From Methylopumilus sp003533095 (lineage in GTDB: Bacteria; Pseudomonadota; Gammaproteobacteria; Burkholderiales; Methylophilaceae), in assembly GCA_963977845.1 (NCBI GenBank), contig CAXBPZ010000001.1, positions 1 to 64,000 of the forward strand: a stretch of DNA of 64,000 bases, in the 5' to 3' direction. The position numbers were made by a program, and so were the translations under genes. The notes below the pieces were generated by a model. It had not been told where the DNA came from and did no database searches. It saw only the letters and a program-made list of their open reading frames with translations. Below, piece by piece: positions 16,880-26,008 of this stretch (within the stretch, counting starts at the first letter, position 1; each line of letters starts with the position of its first letter).

Positions 16880-18254
16880 AATCAGCTAAGCGTGAACGTT
16901 CACCACGAACAAGAGTGATGTGACCATTATGATCCCAACCTTTGAAGCGATCAACGACATAAGTTAACCCTGAGCTGCCTTCTGTTAAATAGGGTGTATC
17001 AATTTGAGCGATATTACCCAAGCAGACAACTTTCGTACCTGGACCTGCACGAGTAATAAGTGTTTTCATTTGCTTAGGAGTTAGATTTTGTGCTTCATCA
17101 ATAATGAGATATTTATGAAGGAATGTGCGACCACGCATAAAGTTTAGTGATTTTACTTTGATGCGTGAACGAATAAGATCCTGTGTAGCGGCTCTTCCCC
17201 ATTCGCCCGCTTCTTCATCTGTTTTATTTAAAACATCCAAATTATCTTCTAATGCACCCATCCAAGGGGTCATTTTTTCTTCTTCAGTGCCTGGTAAGAA
17301 ACCAATATCCTCACCTACAGGCACTGTGACACGTGTCATGATAATTTCATTGTAGATTTTTTTATCAAGGGTTTGTGCTAAACCTGCTGCAAGTGTTAAA
17401 AGCGTTTTGCCCGTGCCTGCTTGACCTAAAAGAGTAACAAAATCAATATCGGGATCCATTAAAAGATTGAGCGCAAAATTTTGCTCTCGATTTCTAGCAT
17501 TGATACCCCAGATATTATGTTTGCCATTAATAAAATCTTTAATGATTTCAAGTGTAGCCGTTTTACCGGAAATTTTTCTGACAATAGCGTGGAAGGGTTT
17601 GTCGAATTCATAAAAAATAAATTCATTGACTGAAAAGTTTGGACACATTGGCCCAGTCAGTCGATAAAACATTCTGCCATTCTCTTGCCATGATTCCATA
17701 TCTTTACTATGCTTCTCCCAGAAGTCTTCGGGGAGTTCCGTGATGCCGGTATAAAGCATCTCAGTATCTTCAAGAACCTTATCGTTAAAATAATCTTCAG
17801 CAGCAATTCCTAAAGCTCTTGCTTTAATACGAATATTGATATCCTTACTAACGAGAATAACTTGGCGATCAGGATGTATATTTTTAAGATAAGAGACTAT
17901 GCCTAAAATTTGATTATCAGCTTTACTTCCAGCAAGCATGGGCAAATCGTGAGGAAGTGCTGTTGTTTGTAAGAAAAGTTTTCCGGTAACATGGGTATTA
18001 CCTTTGATGCCAAGTGAGCGTCCTTTTTCTAAGCTCTCCTCATTCGTTCCTATAATTTCTTCTAAATTACGACTGGTTTGTCTCGCGTTTCGTGCAACTT
18101 CACTGACACCTTTTTTATTATTGTCGAGCTCTTCTAGCGTCACCATCGGAAGGTATATATCGTGTTCTTCAAATCGGAAAATACTTGAGGGATCGTGCAT
18201 TAAAACATTAGTATCTAAAACAAAAAGTTTAGTCGCGCTATTTTTTTTGGCCAT
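16860..18254 (-). CDS. PhoH family protein with N-terminal PIN domain
   Basis: A 464-residue two-domain protein. Residues 9-155 form a PIN nuclease domain with FVLDTNVLMHDP and the acidic EELD; residues 260-460 form a PhoH ATPase with Walker A GQAGTGKT at 277-284 and Walker B YLIIDEAQN at about 379-387. PIN-PhoH proteins (PhoH2/YlaK type) act as RNA helicase-ribonucleases; the cellular targets are unknown. It is separated by 2 bases from bcp upstream and overlaps lplT downstream by 20 bases, so it belongs to the same minus-strand unit. Confidence 0.9.
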   Translation of the reverse strand: MAKKNSATKLFVLDTNVLMHDPSSIFRFEEHDIYLPMVTLEELDNNKKGVSEVARNARQTSRNLEEIIGTNEESLEKGRSLGIKGNTHVTGKLFLQTTALPHDLPMLAGSKADNQILGIVSYLKNIHPDRQVILVSKDINIRIKARALGIAAEDYFNDKVLEDTEMLYTGITELPEDFWEKHSKDMESWQENGRMFYRLTGPMCPNFSVNEFIFYEFDKPFHAIVRKISGKTATLEIIKDFINGKHNIWGINARNREQNFALNLLMDPDIDFVTLLGQAGTGKTLLTLAAGLAQTLDKKIYNEIIMTRVTVPVGEDIGFLPGTEEEKMTPWMGALEDNLDVLNKTDEEAGEWGRAATQDLIRSRIKVKSLNFMRGRTFLHKYLIIDEAQNLTPKQMKTLITRAGPGTKVVCLGNIAQIDTPYLTEGSSGLTYVVDRFKGWDHNGHITLVRGERSRLADYAAETL

Positions 18255-18256
18255 AG

Positions 18257-18724
18257 TTATTTAGAGTTATATTGTTTAATAAATTGTAAAACTTCTTTGA
18301 CATGACCTTCGACTTTGACACCTCGCCAAGCCTGAATCAATTTTCCATCTGGATCAATTACAAAAGTGCTTCGCTCAATGCCTCTCACCTGTTTACCATA
18401 CATATTTTTCATTTTGATGACATTAAATAATTCGCATGCTTTTTCTTGCTCATCACTTAAGAGTTCAAAGGGGAAGGTAAATTTTGCTTTGAAGTTTTCA
18501 TGAGATTTTAAAGTGTCACGGGAAATACCAAATATCTCGGCACCAAGCGCTTGAAATTTTTTATAAGTATCTCTAAAGTCAACGCCTTGGGTTGTACATC
18601 CTGGCGTTGCATCTTTTGGGTAAAAATAAATAACGAGATAACGACCCTTGTAATCCGATAGATTAAATTGAAGACCACTAGTGCCAGAAAGTTTAAATGA
18701 GGGGACTTTTTTATTGATTTCCAC
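18257..18724 (-). CDS. bcp: Thioredoxin-dependent peroxiredoxin, BCP type
   Basis: A 155-residue peroxiredoxin. The peroxidatic Cys43 lies in DATPGCTTQ. The second Cys that follows five residues later in E. coli BCP is missing (Val here), but Cys97 in KACELF is at the helix-3 position that serves as the resolving Cys in other BCP members. It reduces hydrogen and organic peroxides with thioredoxin. It is the first gene of a bcp-phoH-lplT run and has a 101-base gap from moeA upstream. Confidence 0.9.
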   Translation of the reverse strand: MEINKKVPSFKLSGTSGLQFNLSDYKGRYLVIYFYPKDATPGCTTQGVDFRDTYKKFQALGAEIFGISRDTLKSHENFKAKFTFPFELLSDEQEKACELFNVIKMKNMYGKQVRGIERSTFVIDPDGKLIQAWRGVKVEGHVKEVLQFIKQYNSK

Positions 18725-18825
18725 GGTTCTATATTAAGCGATTTTTAATAAAAAGGTGATGAGATTTTAGAAAAAATTGTAGGCTTTAAGGAACTTTTTT
18801 TGATACAAATTTGCTTTTTTAAACC

Positions 18826-20100
18826 TTAAAAAAGACTATCAAATAACTGGATATCAACCCATGTATCTTTTTCTAAGTGGGCCATATGTTCATGAAGGAC
18901 AATAAAACAATTTGCTTCACTCATCGATCTTAGAATCCCCGAACCCTGATCTTTTAAAGAGCTTACTTTAAAAACACCTTCATGATCTTGTTCATAAATA
19001 CCTCTTTGAAATTCTGTTCTACCCGGTATCTTTTTAATAGAGGATAAAAGTTTCGCTTTGATAAGTGGAATCCTTGGAATAGGTGTTTGGCCGGATAAAG
19101 TGAGAATAGCTTCTCTCACAAATTGATAAAAAGTCACCATAGTCGATACGGGATTTCCTGGAAGCCCGAAGTAATGGGAGCGACCAATTTTTCCGTAAGC
19201 GAGAGGTCGTCCTGGCTTCATAGAAATTTTCCAAAACAAAATTTCGCCAATTTTTTTTAATATTTCTTTCATATAATCTTTTTCGCCCACAGACACCCCA
19301 CCTGTCGTGATAATTACATCAGCTCCATCACTAGCTTTTTTTAAAGTGTCCTCAATATTTTTTTTATTGTCGGGAATAACGCCAAGGTCAATCGCCTCTA
19401 CTCCAAGACATTTTAAAAGACCAATAAGGCTATAACGATTACTATCGTATACTTGTCCATGTGATAAAGGGTTGCCAATTGAAATAATTTCATCACCTGT
19501 CGAAAAAAAAGCTACTTTAATTTTTCGATAAACTTTAATAGAGTCAATACCTAAGGAAGCAAGAAGACCCAAATCACAGGGCTTTATTTGTCGCCCTCTC
19601 TCAAGTATCGTTTGACCGTTTTTTATATCTTCACCTATGAGACGAATGTTTTGATTTGCTAGAGGTTTTAGGGTGAATGTAATCACATCTTCTTTAATTT
19701 CAACATGTTCTTGTGCAATCACCGCATTGAGACCTGAAGGAATGCTGGCCCCTGTCATGATGCGAACAGCTTCGTTTGTGTTACCCTCGAGTTGGTTCCC
19801 TGCAAAAACCTTTCCTGTGACTTTAAGGCTAAAAGGCCCATCGCTAGGCAGTTTAGTTAAGTTAATCGCATAACCATCCATGGCTGAATTATCATGATTG
19901 GGCACATTGATAGTAGCTACAATAGGCTCTGCCACAATGCGATTGAGCGCATCTTTGATGTGAATTATTTCATATTCACTGACGGGGTTTAAAAAATTGG
20001 CAATCCAAGCTTTAGCTTTTTCAACTGACATTGCATCAGGATCATAATCATGTGTCATCTTTGAATCGGAAATTAAGTCTTTTAAACTTATTTTTTTCAT
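18826..20100 (-). CDS. moeA: Molybdopterin molybdenumtransferase MoeA
   Basis: A 424-residue MoeA. It carries the MTGASIPSGLNAV loop at about residues 110-125, TTGGVSVGEKDY at about 265 and KPGRPLAYG at about 303, with FGLPGNPVS following; all are hallmarks of MoeA. It inserts molybdate into adenylylated molybdopterin, giving active Mo-cofactor. The N-terminal 25 residues before the first domain are longer than in E. coli. The start overlaps mobA by 4 bases. The cofactor is required by both formate-dehydrogenase-like enzymes encoded nearby. Confidence 0.93.
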   Translation of the reverse strand: MKKISLKDLISDSKMTHDYDPDAMSVEKAKAWIANFLNPVSEYEIIHIKDALNRIVAEPIVATINVPNHDNSAMDGYAINLTKLPSDGPFSLKVTGKVFAGNQLEGNTNEAVRIMTGASIPSGLNAVIAQEHVEIKEDVITFTLKPLANQNIRLIGEDIKNGQTILERGRQIKPCDLGLLASLGIDSIKVYRKIKVAFFSTGDEIISIGNPLSHGQVYDSNRYSLIGLLKCLGVEAIDLGVIPDNKKNIEDTLKKASDGADVIITTGGVSVGEKDYMKEILKKIGEILFWKISMKPGRPLAYGKIGRSHYFGLPGNPVSTMVTFYQFVREAILTLSGQTPIPRIPLIKAKLLSSIKKIPGRTEFQRGIYEQDHEGVFKVSSLKDQGSGILRSMSEANCFIVLHEHMAHLEKDTWVDIQLFDSLF

Positions 20101-20672
20101 AAGGTAGCTTTCTCTAACTCTTTTTTCGTGTTGATATTCATAAATTCAAATTGATCATCAAACTTCACTATAGAAAATGGTAACTGTTTTATCCAGTTTT
20201 CAATTTTTCTTCCACCGGCATTAAAAAAATCTTGAAGATTTTTTAATGAAGATGAGTGACATAAAAGACAGGTAGATTGCAAGCCATCAATAGTTTGTGG
20301 GACTGCTATTAGAGTTTTTTCCATTTTTACCGCTTCCATTAATCGTGCGACAAGATTCTTTGGAAGATGAGGCGTATCACATGGCACAAATTGTATCCAA
20401 TCAGATTGAATTGTGAGGAGACTCGATAGAATTCCTAAAAGCGGCCCTTCATGCTTATCTGTTATGTCGTTGATGATAGGCAAATGAAATACTTCAAAAT
20501 CTTTTTGATTTTGATGTGTATTGATGACGATATTTTTTGCCTGGGAATGCATATGATCAATGACATGTTGGATCAAAGGTCTTCCTTGAAATAAAATAGC
20601 AGCCTTATTTTTGACTTCCATGCGTTTAGATTGGCCACCCGCTAGGATGACCACTGTGATTGACGCATTCAC
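20097..20672 (-). CDS. mobA: Molybdenum cofactor guanylyltransferase MobA
   Basis: A 191-residue nucleotidyltransferase. VILAGGQSKRM at residues 8-18 is the GTP-binding loop, and FVPCDTPHLP at about residues 95-104 holds the metal-binding Asp. MobA adds GMP to Mo-molybdopterin, giving the guanine dinucleotide form used by the DMSO-reductase family, to which the formate dehydrogenases belong. The usual RMGGxDK continuation reads RMEVKNK here, a departure from the family signature. It is coupled to moeA (4-base overlap) and 6 bases from moaA. Confidence 0.88.
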   Translation of the reverse strand: MNASITVVILAGGQSKRMEVKNKAAILFQGRPLIQHVIDHMHSQAKNIVINTHQNQKDFEVFHLPIINDITDKHEGPLLGILSSLLTIQSDWIQFVPCDTPHLPKNLVARLMEAVKMEKTLIAVPQTIDGLQSTCLLCHSSSLKNLQDFFNAGGRKIENWIKQLPFSIVKFDDQFEFMNINTKKELEKATL

Positions 20673-20678
20673 TTAAAT

Positions 20679-21689
20679 CTAACCCCCAGTGTGCGACATA
20701 AATCTAACAACAGAAGGTTTGGATCTTTCGAGATTAAAATCATGTGCTTTAGGTTTGGTCATCATACTTTCGATAATAGCTTTTTGGATGGGCCAGTCTT
20801 CATTTGGAAATTGACGTAAAAGTGGCATGAGCTCAATTTTCTCTTCTTGTCCCAAGCATAAAAATAATTCACCCTTTGAGGATACCCTTACTCGATTGCA
20901 TGTATCGCAAAAATTATGGCTATGAGGGGAAATAAAACCAATCTTGGTGGTTTCATTTGCAAGTTGCCAATATTTTGCCGGGCCGCCTGAATTGAAAGTA
21001 GTTGGGATTAAATTAAAGTGCGCTTGTAATTTTTTTAAAATTTCATCATTGCTAATAAAAGTATCTTTTCTTTTGTGATCAATATTACCGAGAGGCATCT
21101 CTTCTATAAAAGAAATATCTAATTTTTTTTCAATAGCAAAATTGACAAGATTAATAGCTTCATGATCATTTGAATGTCGCATTAAAACTGTATTAAGCTT
21201 TATGTTTGAGAATCCTATTTCGATAGCTTTATCAATTCCTTTTAAAACTTTTTTTAAATCACCCACACGTGTAATTTTTTTAAACAAAGCATCGTCTAGA
21301 GAATCAAGACTTATATTAATTCTTTTAACATGCGATTTTTTTAGCATTTCCGCATGTTGACTTAATTGACTACCGTTTGTTGTTATAACGATCTCTTTGA
21401 TCGTGGGTATACTTGATATTTCATGAAAAAACCAACCAATATTTTTTCTTACTAATGGCTCACCACCGGTAATTCTTACTTTAGTAACTCCGAGTGAAGC
21501 AAAAATTTTAACAATTCTTGCTGACTCTTCCAGTGAGAGCATTTCATCACGAGGTAAAAATTCTATATCCTCATTCATACAATATACACATCGAAAATCA
21601 CAGCGATCTGTGATTGATAGACGAAGATAATTTATCTTTCTATTAAAAAGGTCAATGAGGCCTGGTGAAAATTGTTTTTGTAATGACAA
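20679..21689 (-). CDS. moaA: GTP 3',8-cyclase MoaA
   Basis: A 336-residue radical SAM enzyme. Cys30, Cys34 and Cys37 form the N-terminal CxxxCxxC cluster; the C-terminal cluster is FCDTCNRVR plus a Cys 14 residues later (LFLCLG). ITGGEPLVRK is the GGEP SAM-binding motif. The protein ends in GG, as MoaA requires. It does the first step of molybdopterin synthesis. moaC, moaD, moaE and mog are not in the window. It begins 5 bases after the molybdopterin oxidoreductase stop. Confidence 0.95.
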   Translation of the reverse strand: MSLQKQFSPGLIDLFNRKINYLRLSITDRCDFRCVYCMNEDIEFLPRDEMLSLEESARIVKIFASLGVTKVRITGGEPLVRKNIGWFFHEISSIPTIKEIVITTNGSQLSQHAEMLKKSHVKRINISLDSLDDALFKKITRVGDLKKVLKGIDKAIEIGFSNIKLNTVLMRHSNDHEAINLVNFAIEKKLDISFIEEMPLGNIDHKRKDTFISNDEILKKLQAHFNLIPTTFNSGGPAKYWQLANETTKIGFISPHSHNFCDTCNRVRVSSKGELFLCLGQEEKIELMPLLRQFPNEDWPIQKAIIESMMTKPKAHDFNLERSKPSVVRFMSHTGG

Positions 21690-21694
21690 TTCGA

Positions 21695-23824
21695 TTAAAT
21701 AAGCTGCACTTCAACAAGACAATCGTGAGATGTTGGTGAGTGACCCATATCCCCATAAGCATTTGAACTTACAGAATTTACGACACCATTATTATGTTGT
21801 CTCCAGTAACCTAAGGTTGCCACAACAACTCCTTGATTAACATCAGTGGTAATTTTGGATTTTGCTTCAAAGAAACCTCGGTCATTAAAAACTTTGGTTC
21901 GATCACCTTCTTTAATCCCGCGGGCCTGAGCATCAAGAGGATGAATCATGACGAATTGCTCACCCTGGGCTTTAAGTTTACTTTCAATATTAGCGTAACT
22001 CGAGTTAATAAATCCGTGACTTTTTGGGGCTAGAATATTTAACGGATATTTTTTTGCTAATGATGGATTAGCTCGCGGAGTTTCTTTAGAAGGAATGTAA
22101 TCTGGAAGTTCCGGAATATCTTCTCCTGGCTGGAAGGCATCGTACATTTGTCTAAAAGGCCCTGCGACAAAATTCTTTGCACCAATAACTCTAAATTGAC
22201 ATTTTCCAGATGGAGTTGGAAATTTACCTTCTTTATGCGGAGCGCGATTATCTTTTGTGCCTACATTAATTCTTGCATAACCATGTTTTTTTAAATACGC
22301 TAAATCTATACCCTTACATGCAGGTGAATTCCAATCAACATAATGTTCTAGGCATTCACTGTCTGACCATTTAAAGCACTCTTCTTCAAAGCCAAACCTT
22401 TGGGCAAGCCGCCTAAAAATTTCATAATTAGGAATGGCTTCGCCTGGGGAGTCTACACACTTAGTGTTATATGTGAGATATAAATGTCCCCAAGATAAAA
22501 TAATATCTTCTTGTTCTGCTCCCATAGATGCAGGCAAGAGAATATCGGCATACGCCGCTGTATCAGATATGAAATGTTCTGCTGAGACGAGAAATAAATC
22601 CTCGCGCTTTAAGCCTTCTAATATTTTTTCACTTTCAGTAGATTGAGTGACAGGGTTAGTATTCCAACACATCATTGATTTAATAGGTACCTTGAGCTCA
22701 ATTTCACCTGTTAACACTCGCCCTAATTGAAGATTGTTGACGACTTGAGTTCCCTTGGGAATAAGATCTGGCCTACAAATAACGTCAAATTTATATGGTT
22801 GCTCCCAAACGGGAAATTGAAGGATGCCCCCACCTACATGACGCCATGCGCCTGTGAGCGCAGGAAGGCAAGTGACTGCTCTAATTGTTTGGCCCCCTCC
22901 CCAGCTTTTTTCTAGAGCCACACCAATTCTGATTGCAGAAGGTTGAGTCGTTGCATATTCTCTTGCAAGTTTTCGAATATCTTGAGCAGAAATTCCTGTA
23001 ATGGCCTCTGCCCACTCAGGCGTTCTCTCTTTAGCAAGAGCCGCTAACTCTGGAAAGCCTACGGTATATTGATCTATATAATCTTGATCAACTAAATCTT
23101 CTTCAATAATAACGTGCATCATAGCCATAGCAAGAGCACCATCGGTGCCTGGTTTTGGACAGATATGCCAATCGGCTTCCTTAGCAGTTCTTGAAGCGTA
23201 AGCATCAATGACAATAATTTTGGCACCTTTTTTTTGTGCCTCTTTAACAATGTGCCAATGGTGAAGATTTGTACTGACGGAATTACAAGCCCAAATAATA
23301 ATAAATTTTGAATGGATAAAGCTTTCTGGATCTACCCCAGCTGTAGGCCCAATAGTTAGAAGCCAGGCTGTGCATGAACCTTCGCCACAAAATGTTCTTT
23401 CTGTGACCGTGGCACCTAATCTTGCAAAGAAGGAATCACCTCCGTTTAATCCATGAACTAATCCCTGATTTCCCAAGTAGCTATTAGGCATAATAGCCTC
23501 TGCACCATACTCATTAATAATAGACTTCCATCTTGTGACAATCGTATCAAGTGCTTCATCCCATGAGATTCTTTCAAATTGTTTTGATCCTTTGGGCCCC
23601 ACACGTTTCATGGGATAGAGAAGTCGATCAGGGTGGTAGTGACGTTTTTCGTAATCTTGAAGCTTGACGCATAGGCCGCCACGCGTCATTGGATGATCTT
23701 TATTTCCTTTGACACCTATGAGTTTTTTATCTCGAACCTCGTACACCATTGAACAGGTATCAGGACAGTCATGCGGGCATCCGCCATGAAAAAATTCACT
23801 TTCTTGACCAGATAAAATCTCCAT
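21695..23824 (-). CDS. Molybdopterin-guanine-dinucleotide oxidoreductase, formate-dehydrogenase-like
   Basis: A 709-residue member of the DMSO-reductase family. Cys16, Cys20, Cys24 and Cys52 (CPHDCPDTC...GGLC) bind a 4Fe-4S cluster. By local comparison with nitrate reductases, Cys146 in TFCGEGSC is the likely molybdenum ligand, with Cys151 close by. There is no Tat signal, so it should be cytoplasmic. Methylotrophs of this family often have a second formate dehydrogenase (FDH4 type), and this is the best guess; the reaction is not shown by sequence. It heads a minus-strand operon with moaA-mobA-moeA and diverges from fdsG. AGGAG precedes the ATG. Confidence 0.75.
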   Translation of the reverse strand: MEILSGQESEFFHGGCPHDCPDTCSMVYEVRDKKLIGVKGNKDHPMTRGGLCVKLQDYEKRHYHPDRLLYPMKRVGPKGSKQFERISWDEALDTIVTRWKSIINEYGAEAIMPNSYLGNQGLVHGLNGGDSFFARLGATVTERTFCGEGSCTAWLLTIGPTAGVDPESFIHSKFIIIWACNSVSTNLHHWHIVKEAQKKGAKIIVIDAYASRTAKEADWHICPKPGTDGALAMAMMHVIIEEDLVDQDYIDQYTVGFPELAALAKERTPEWAEAITGISAQDIRKLAREYATTQPSAIRIGVALEKSWGGGQTIRAVTCLPALTGAWRHVGGGILQFPVWEQPYKFDVICRPDLIPKGTQVVNNLQLGRVLTGEIELKVPIKSMMCWNTNPVTQSTESEKILEGLKREDLFLVSAEHFISDTAAYADILLPASMGAEQEDIILSWGHLYLTYNTKCVDSPGEAIPNYEIFRRLAQRFGFEEECFKWSDSECLEHYVDWNSPACKGIDLAYLKKHGYARINVGTKDNRAPHKEGKFPTPSGKCQFRVIGAKNFVAGPFRQMYDAFQPGEDIPELPDYIPSKETPRANPSLAKKYPLNILAPKSHGFINSSYANIESKLKAQGEQFVMIHPLDAQARGIKEGDRTKVFNDRGFFEAKSKITTDVNQGVVVATLGYWRQHNNGVVNSVSSNAYGDMGHSPTSHDCLVEVQLI

Positions 23825-23879
23825 GCCAACTCCTTATAATTTGAGCTTTAATAATGTCTATGCTCGGCTCTAGTAAGTT

Positions 23880-23885
23880 TATAAT
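23880..23885 (+). promoter_or_regulatory. Candidate -10 element for the fds operon
   Basis: TATAAT lies 37 bases before the fdsG ATG in the 97-base divergent region. No convincing -35 hexamer is seen at the right distance. Confidence 0.4.
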
Positions 23886-23921
23886 ATTACATTTTTGATC
23901 AATCGCAATAGAAAAATAAAC

Positions 23922-24419
23922 ATGGAAAAAGCTGTGAATAATTCGGTCTTAAGCCCTGAAGATCTTAAGATCGTTCATCATTGCATTGCAGATTATCAGG
24001 GCATGCCAGGAGCTTTATTACCTCTCTTACATGCGATTCAAGATAATATTGGATATGTGCCAGAATTGGTTTTTCCTTTGATTTCAAAAGCTTTAAGCTT
24101 ATCTGTAGCTGAGGTTCACGGCGTAGTAACTTTCTACCATCATTTTAGGACACAAAAACCAGGTCGACACATCCTTCAGATTTGTCGAGCGGAGTCTTGT
24201 CAGGCGATGGGAAGTGATGCAATAGAAGCATACATTAAAAAGAAGCTTGATCTTGATTTTCATGAAACAACTCCAGACGGTGAAATAACTCTAGAGCCTA
24301 TTTACTGTTTAGGAAATTGTGCATGTTCACCGAGTGTCATGATAGATGAAGAAGTCTTTGGTCGCGTTGATAGTCAAAAAATAGATCAATTGATTGCAAG
24401 TTTAAAGGGTGCAGCATGA
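23922..24419 (+). CDS. fdsG: NAD-dependent formate dehydrogenase gamma subunit
   Basis: A 165-residue NuoE-like thioredoxin-fold subunit. The 2Fe-2S ligands are the Cys pair in CRAESCQ and the pair in CLGNCAC. It relays electrons within the soluble Fds complex. The gene order with fdsB, fdsA, fdhD and fdsD separates it from complex I nuoE. ATG at 23922 gives the family length; a TTG 27 bases upstream is in frame but less likely. Its stop overlaps the fdsB start (ATGA). Confidence 0.93.
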   Translation: MEKAVNNSVLSPEDLKIVHHCIADYQGMPGALLPLLHAIQDNIGYVPELVFPLISKALSLSVAEVHGVVTFYHHFRTQKPGRHILQICRAESCQAMGSDAIEAYIKKKLDLDFHETTPDGEITLEPIYCLGNCACSPSVMIDEEVFGRVDSQKIDQLIASLKGAA

Positions 24420-25969
24420 GTGCAAAAATTTTTATACCTATTGATTCAACTGCATTATCCCTTGGTGCCAATGAAGTTGCGGAAGCGATCTCGAAGGAGG
24501 CTATTACTAGAAAAATAGATATTCAAATTGTTCGTAATAGCTCACGTGGATTATTTTGGTTAGAAACCTTAGTTGAAGTTGAAACTCCAAAAGGTCGCAT
24601 AGGCTTTGGTCCCGTCAATGTAAAAGACGTGAAGTCTTTATTTGAAGCAGATTTTATAAAAGGTGGCTCACATTCTCTAGCTTTAGGCCTTGTAAAAGAT
24701 ATTGATTGGTTAAAAAAACAAGAACGTTTAACTTTTGCGCGTATGGGGATTAATGAGCCTACCAATATTGATCAATATATTGAGCATGATGGATTTCAGG
24801 GATTAAAAAATGCACTTAATTTGAAATCTGAAGCCATTGTTGCAACAGTCACAGATTCAGGTTTGCGCGGACGAGGGGGTGCTGCATTCCCAACAGGTAT
24901 TAAATGGAAAACAGTATTAGATACCAAAGCTTCTCAGAAATATATTGTCTGTAATGCAGACGAGGGTGACTCAGGGACTTATTCAGATCGTATGATCATG
25001 GAAGGCGATCCTTACGTTTTGATTGAAGGGATGATTATTGCCGGGCTTGCAGTAGGTGCTTCACAAGGTTATATCTACTTACGTTCAGAATATCCTCATG
25101 CATTAAAAACATTAAATGAAGCTATTCAAATAGCCACAAAAGCTGGCTATTTAGGCAATGATATTTTAAAGTCTGGAAAAATTTTTCACCTAGAAGTTAG
25201 GCGTGCAGCTGGGGCATATATTTGCGGTGAAGAAACTTCCCTTTTGGAAAGTTTAGAAGGCAAACGTGGATTAGTGCGATTTAAACCACCTCTTCCTGCC
25301 ATCGAAGGTTTATTTGGCAAGCCAACCGTTGTTAATAATGTGATTTCATTGGCAACTATTCCTATTATTTTGTCTAAGGGCGCTAAGTATTATCAAGATT
25401 TTGGCATGGGGAGATCACGAGGTACGCTTCCTATTCAGCTTGCAGGTAATTTAAAACGCACAGGCCTAATTGAAAAAGCATTTGGTGTGACCTTAAGAGA
25501 ACTTCTTTATGATTTTGGTGGAGGCTCTTTGTCAGGTAAGCCGATTAAAGCGGTGCAAGTGGGTGGTCCTTTAGGTGCATATTTACCAGAATCTCAATTT
25601 GATACACCGCTTGATTATGAGAAATTTTCTGAAATTTGGGCGGTCCTGGGGCACGGTGGAATTGTGGCGTTTGATGACACAGTGAATATGGCAAAAATGG
25701 CTCGCTATGCATTTGAGTTTTGTGCAGTTGAATCATGCGGTAAATGCACACCTTGTAGGATTGGATCGACTCGAGGTGCGGAAGTCATAGATCACATTAT
25801 GAAAGGTCAAGATGTGAATAAACATGTCGCATTGATCAGAGATCTTTCAGACACTATGTTAAATGGCTCATTATGTGCATTAGGTGGCATGACCCCATAC
25901 CCTGTCCTAAGTGCTTTAAATCATTTCCCTAAAGACTTTGGGGTTGATGCAAAAGAGTCCAAGGCATAG
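24416..25969 (+). CDS. fdsB: NAD-dependent formate dehydrogenase beta subunit
   Basis: A 517-residue protein: an N-terminal thioredoxin-like part (1-110) joined to a NuoF-like part. GRGGAAFPTGIKW binds NADH/FMN, DEGDSGTYSDR binds FMN, GAYICGEE is conserved, and SCGKCTPCR near residue 443 plus a later Cys bind a 4Fe-4S cluster. It is the NAD+-reducing flavin subunit of the Fds complex. It starts with ATG overlapping fdsG by 4 bases. Confidence 0.95.
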   Translation: MSAKIFIPIDSTALSLGANEVAEAISKEAITRKIDIQIVRNSSRGLFWLETLVEVETPKGRIGFGPVNVKDVKSLFEADFIKGGSHSLALGLVKDIDWLKKQERLTFARMGINEPTNIDQYIEHDGFQGLKNALNLKSEAIVATVTDSGLRGRGGAAFPTGIKWKTVLDTKASQKYIVCNADEGDSGTYSDRMIMEGDPYVLIEGMIIAGLAVGASQGYIYLRSEYPHALKTLNEAIQIATKAGYLGNDILKSGKIFHLEVRRAAGAYICGEETSLLESLEGKRGLVRFKPPLPAIEGLFGKPTVVNNVISLATIPIILSKGAKYYQDFGMGRSRGTLPIQLAGNLKRTGLIEKAFGVTLRELLYDFGGGSLSGKPIKAVQVGGPLGAYLPESQFDTPLDYEKFSEIWAVLGHGGIVAFDDTVNMAKMARYAFEFCAVESCGKCTPCRIGSTRGAEVIDHIMKGQDVNKHVALIRDLSDTMLNGSLCALGGMTPYPVLSALNHFPKDFGVDAKESKA

Positions 25970-26008
25970 ACTAATACGTTGATTTAATGATTTATTTTGA
26001 GAAAATTT

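Noticed and set aside
18725..18825. Terminator between moeA and bcp
   Set aside because: TTTAAGG and CCTTAAA are inverted copies but 30 or more bases apart without a G/C-rich stem or proper T-run.
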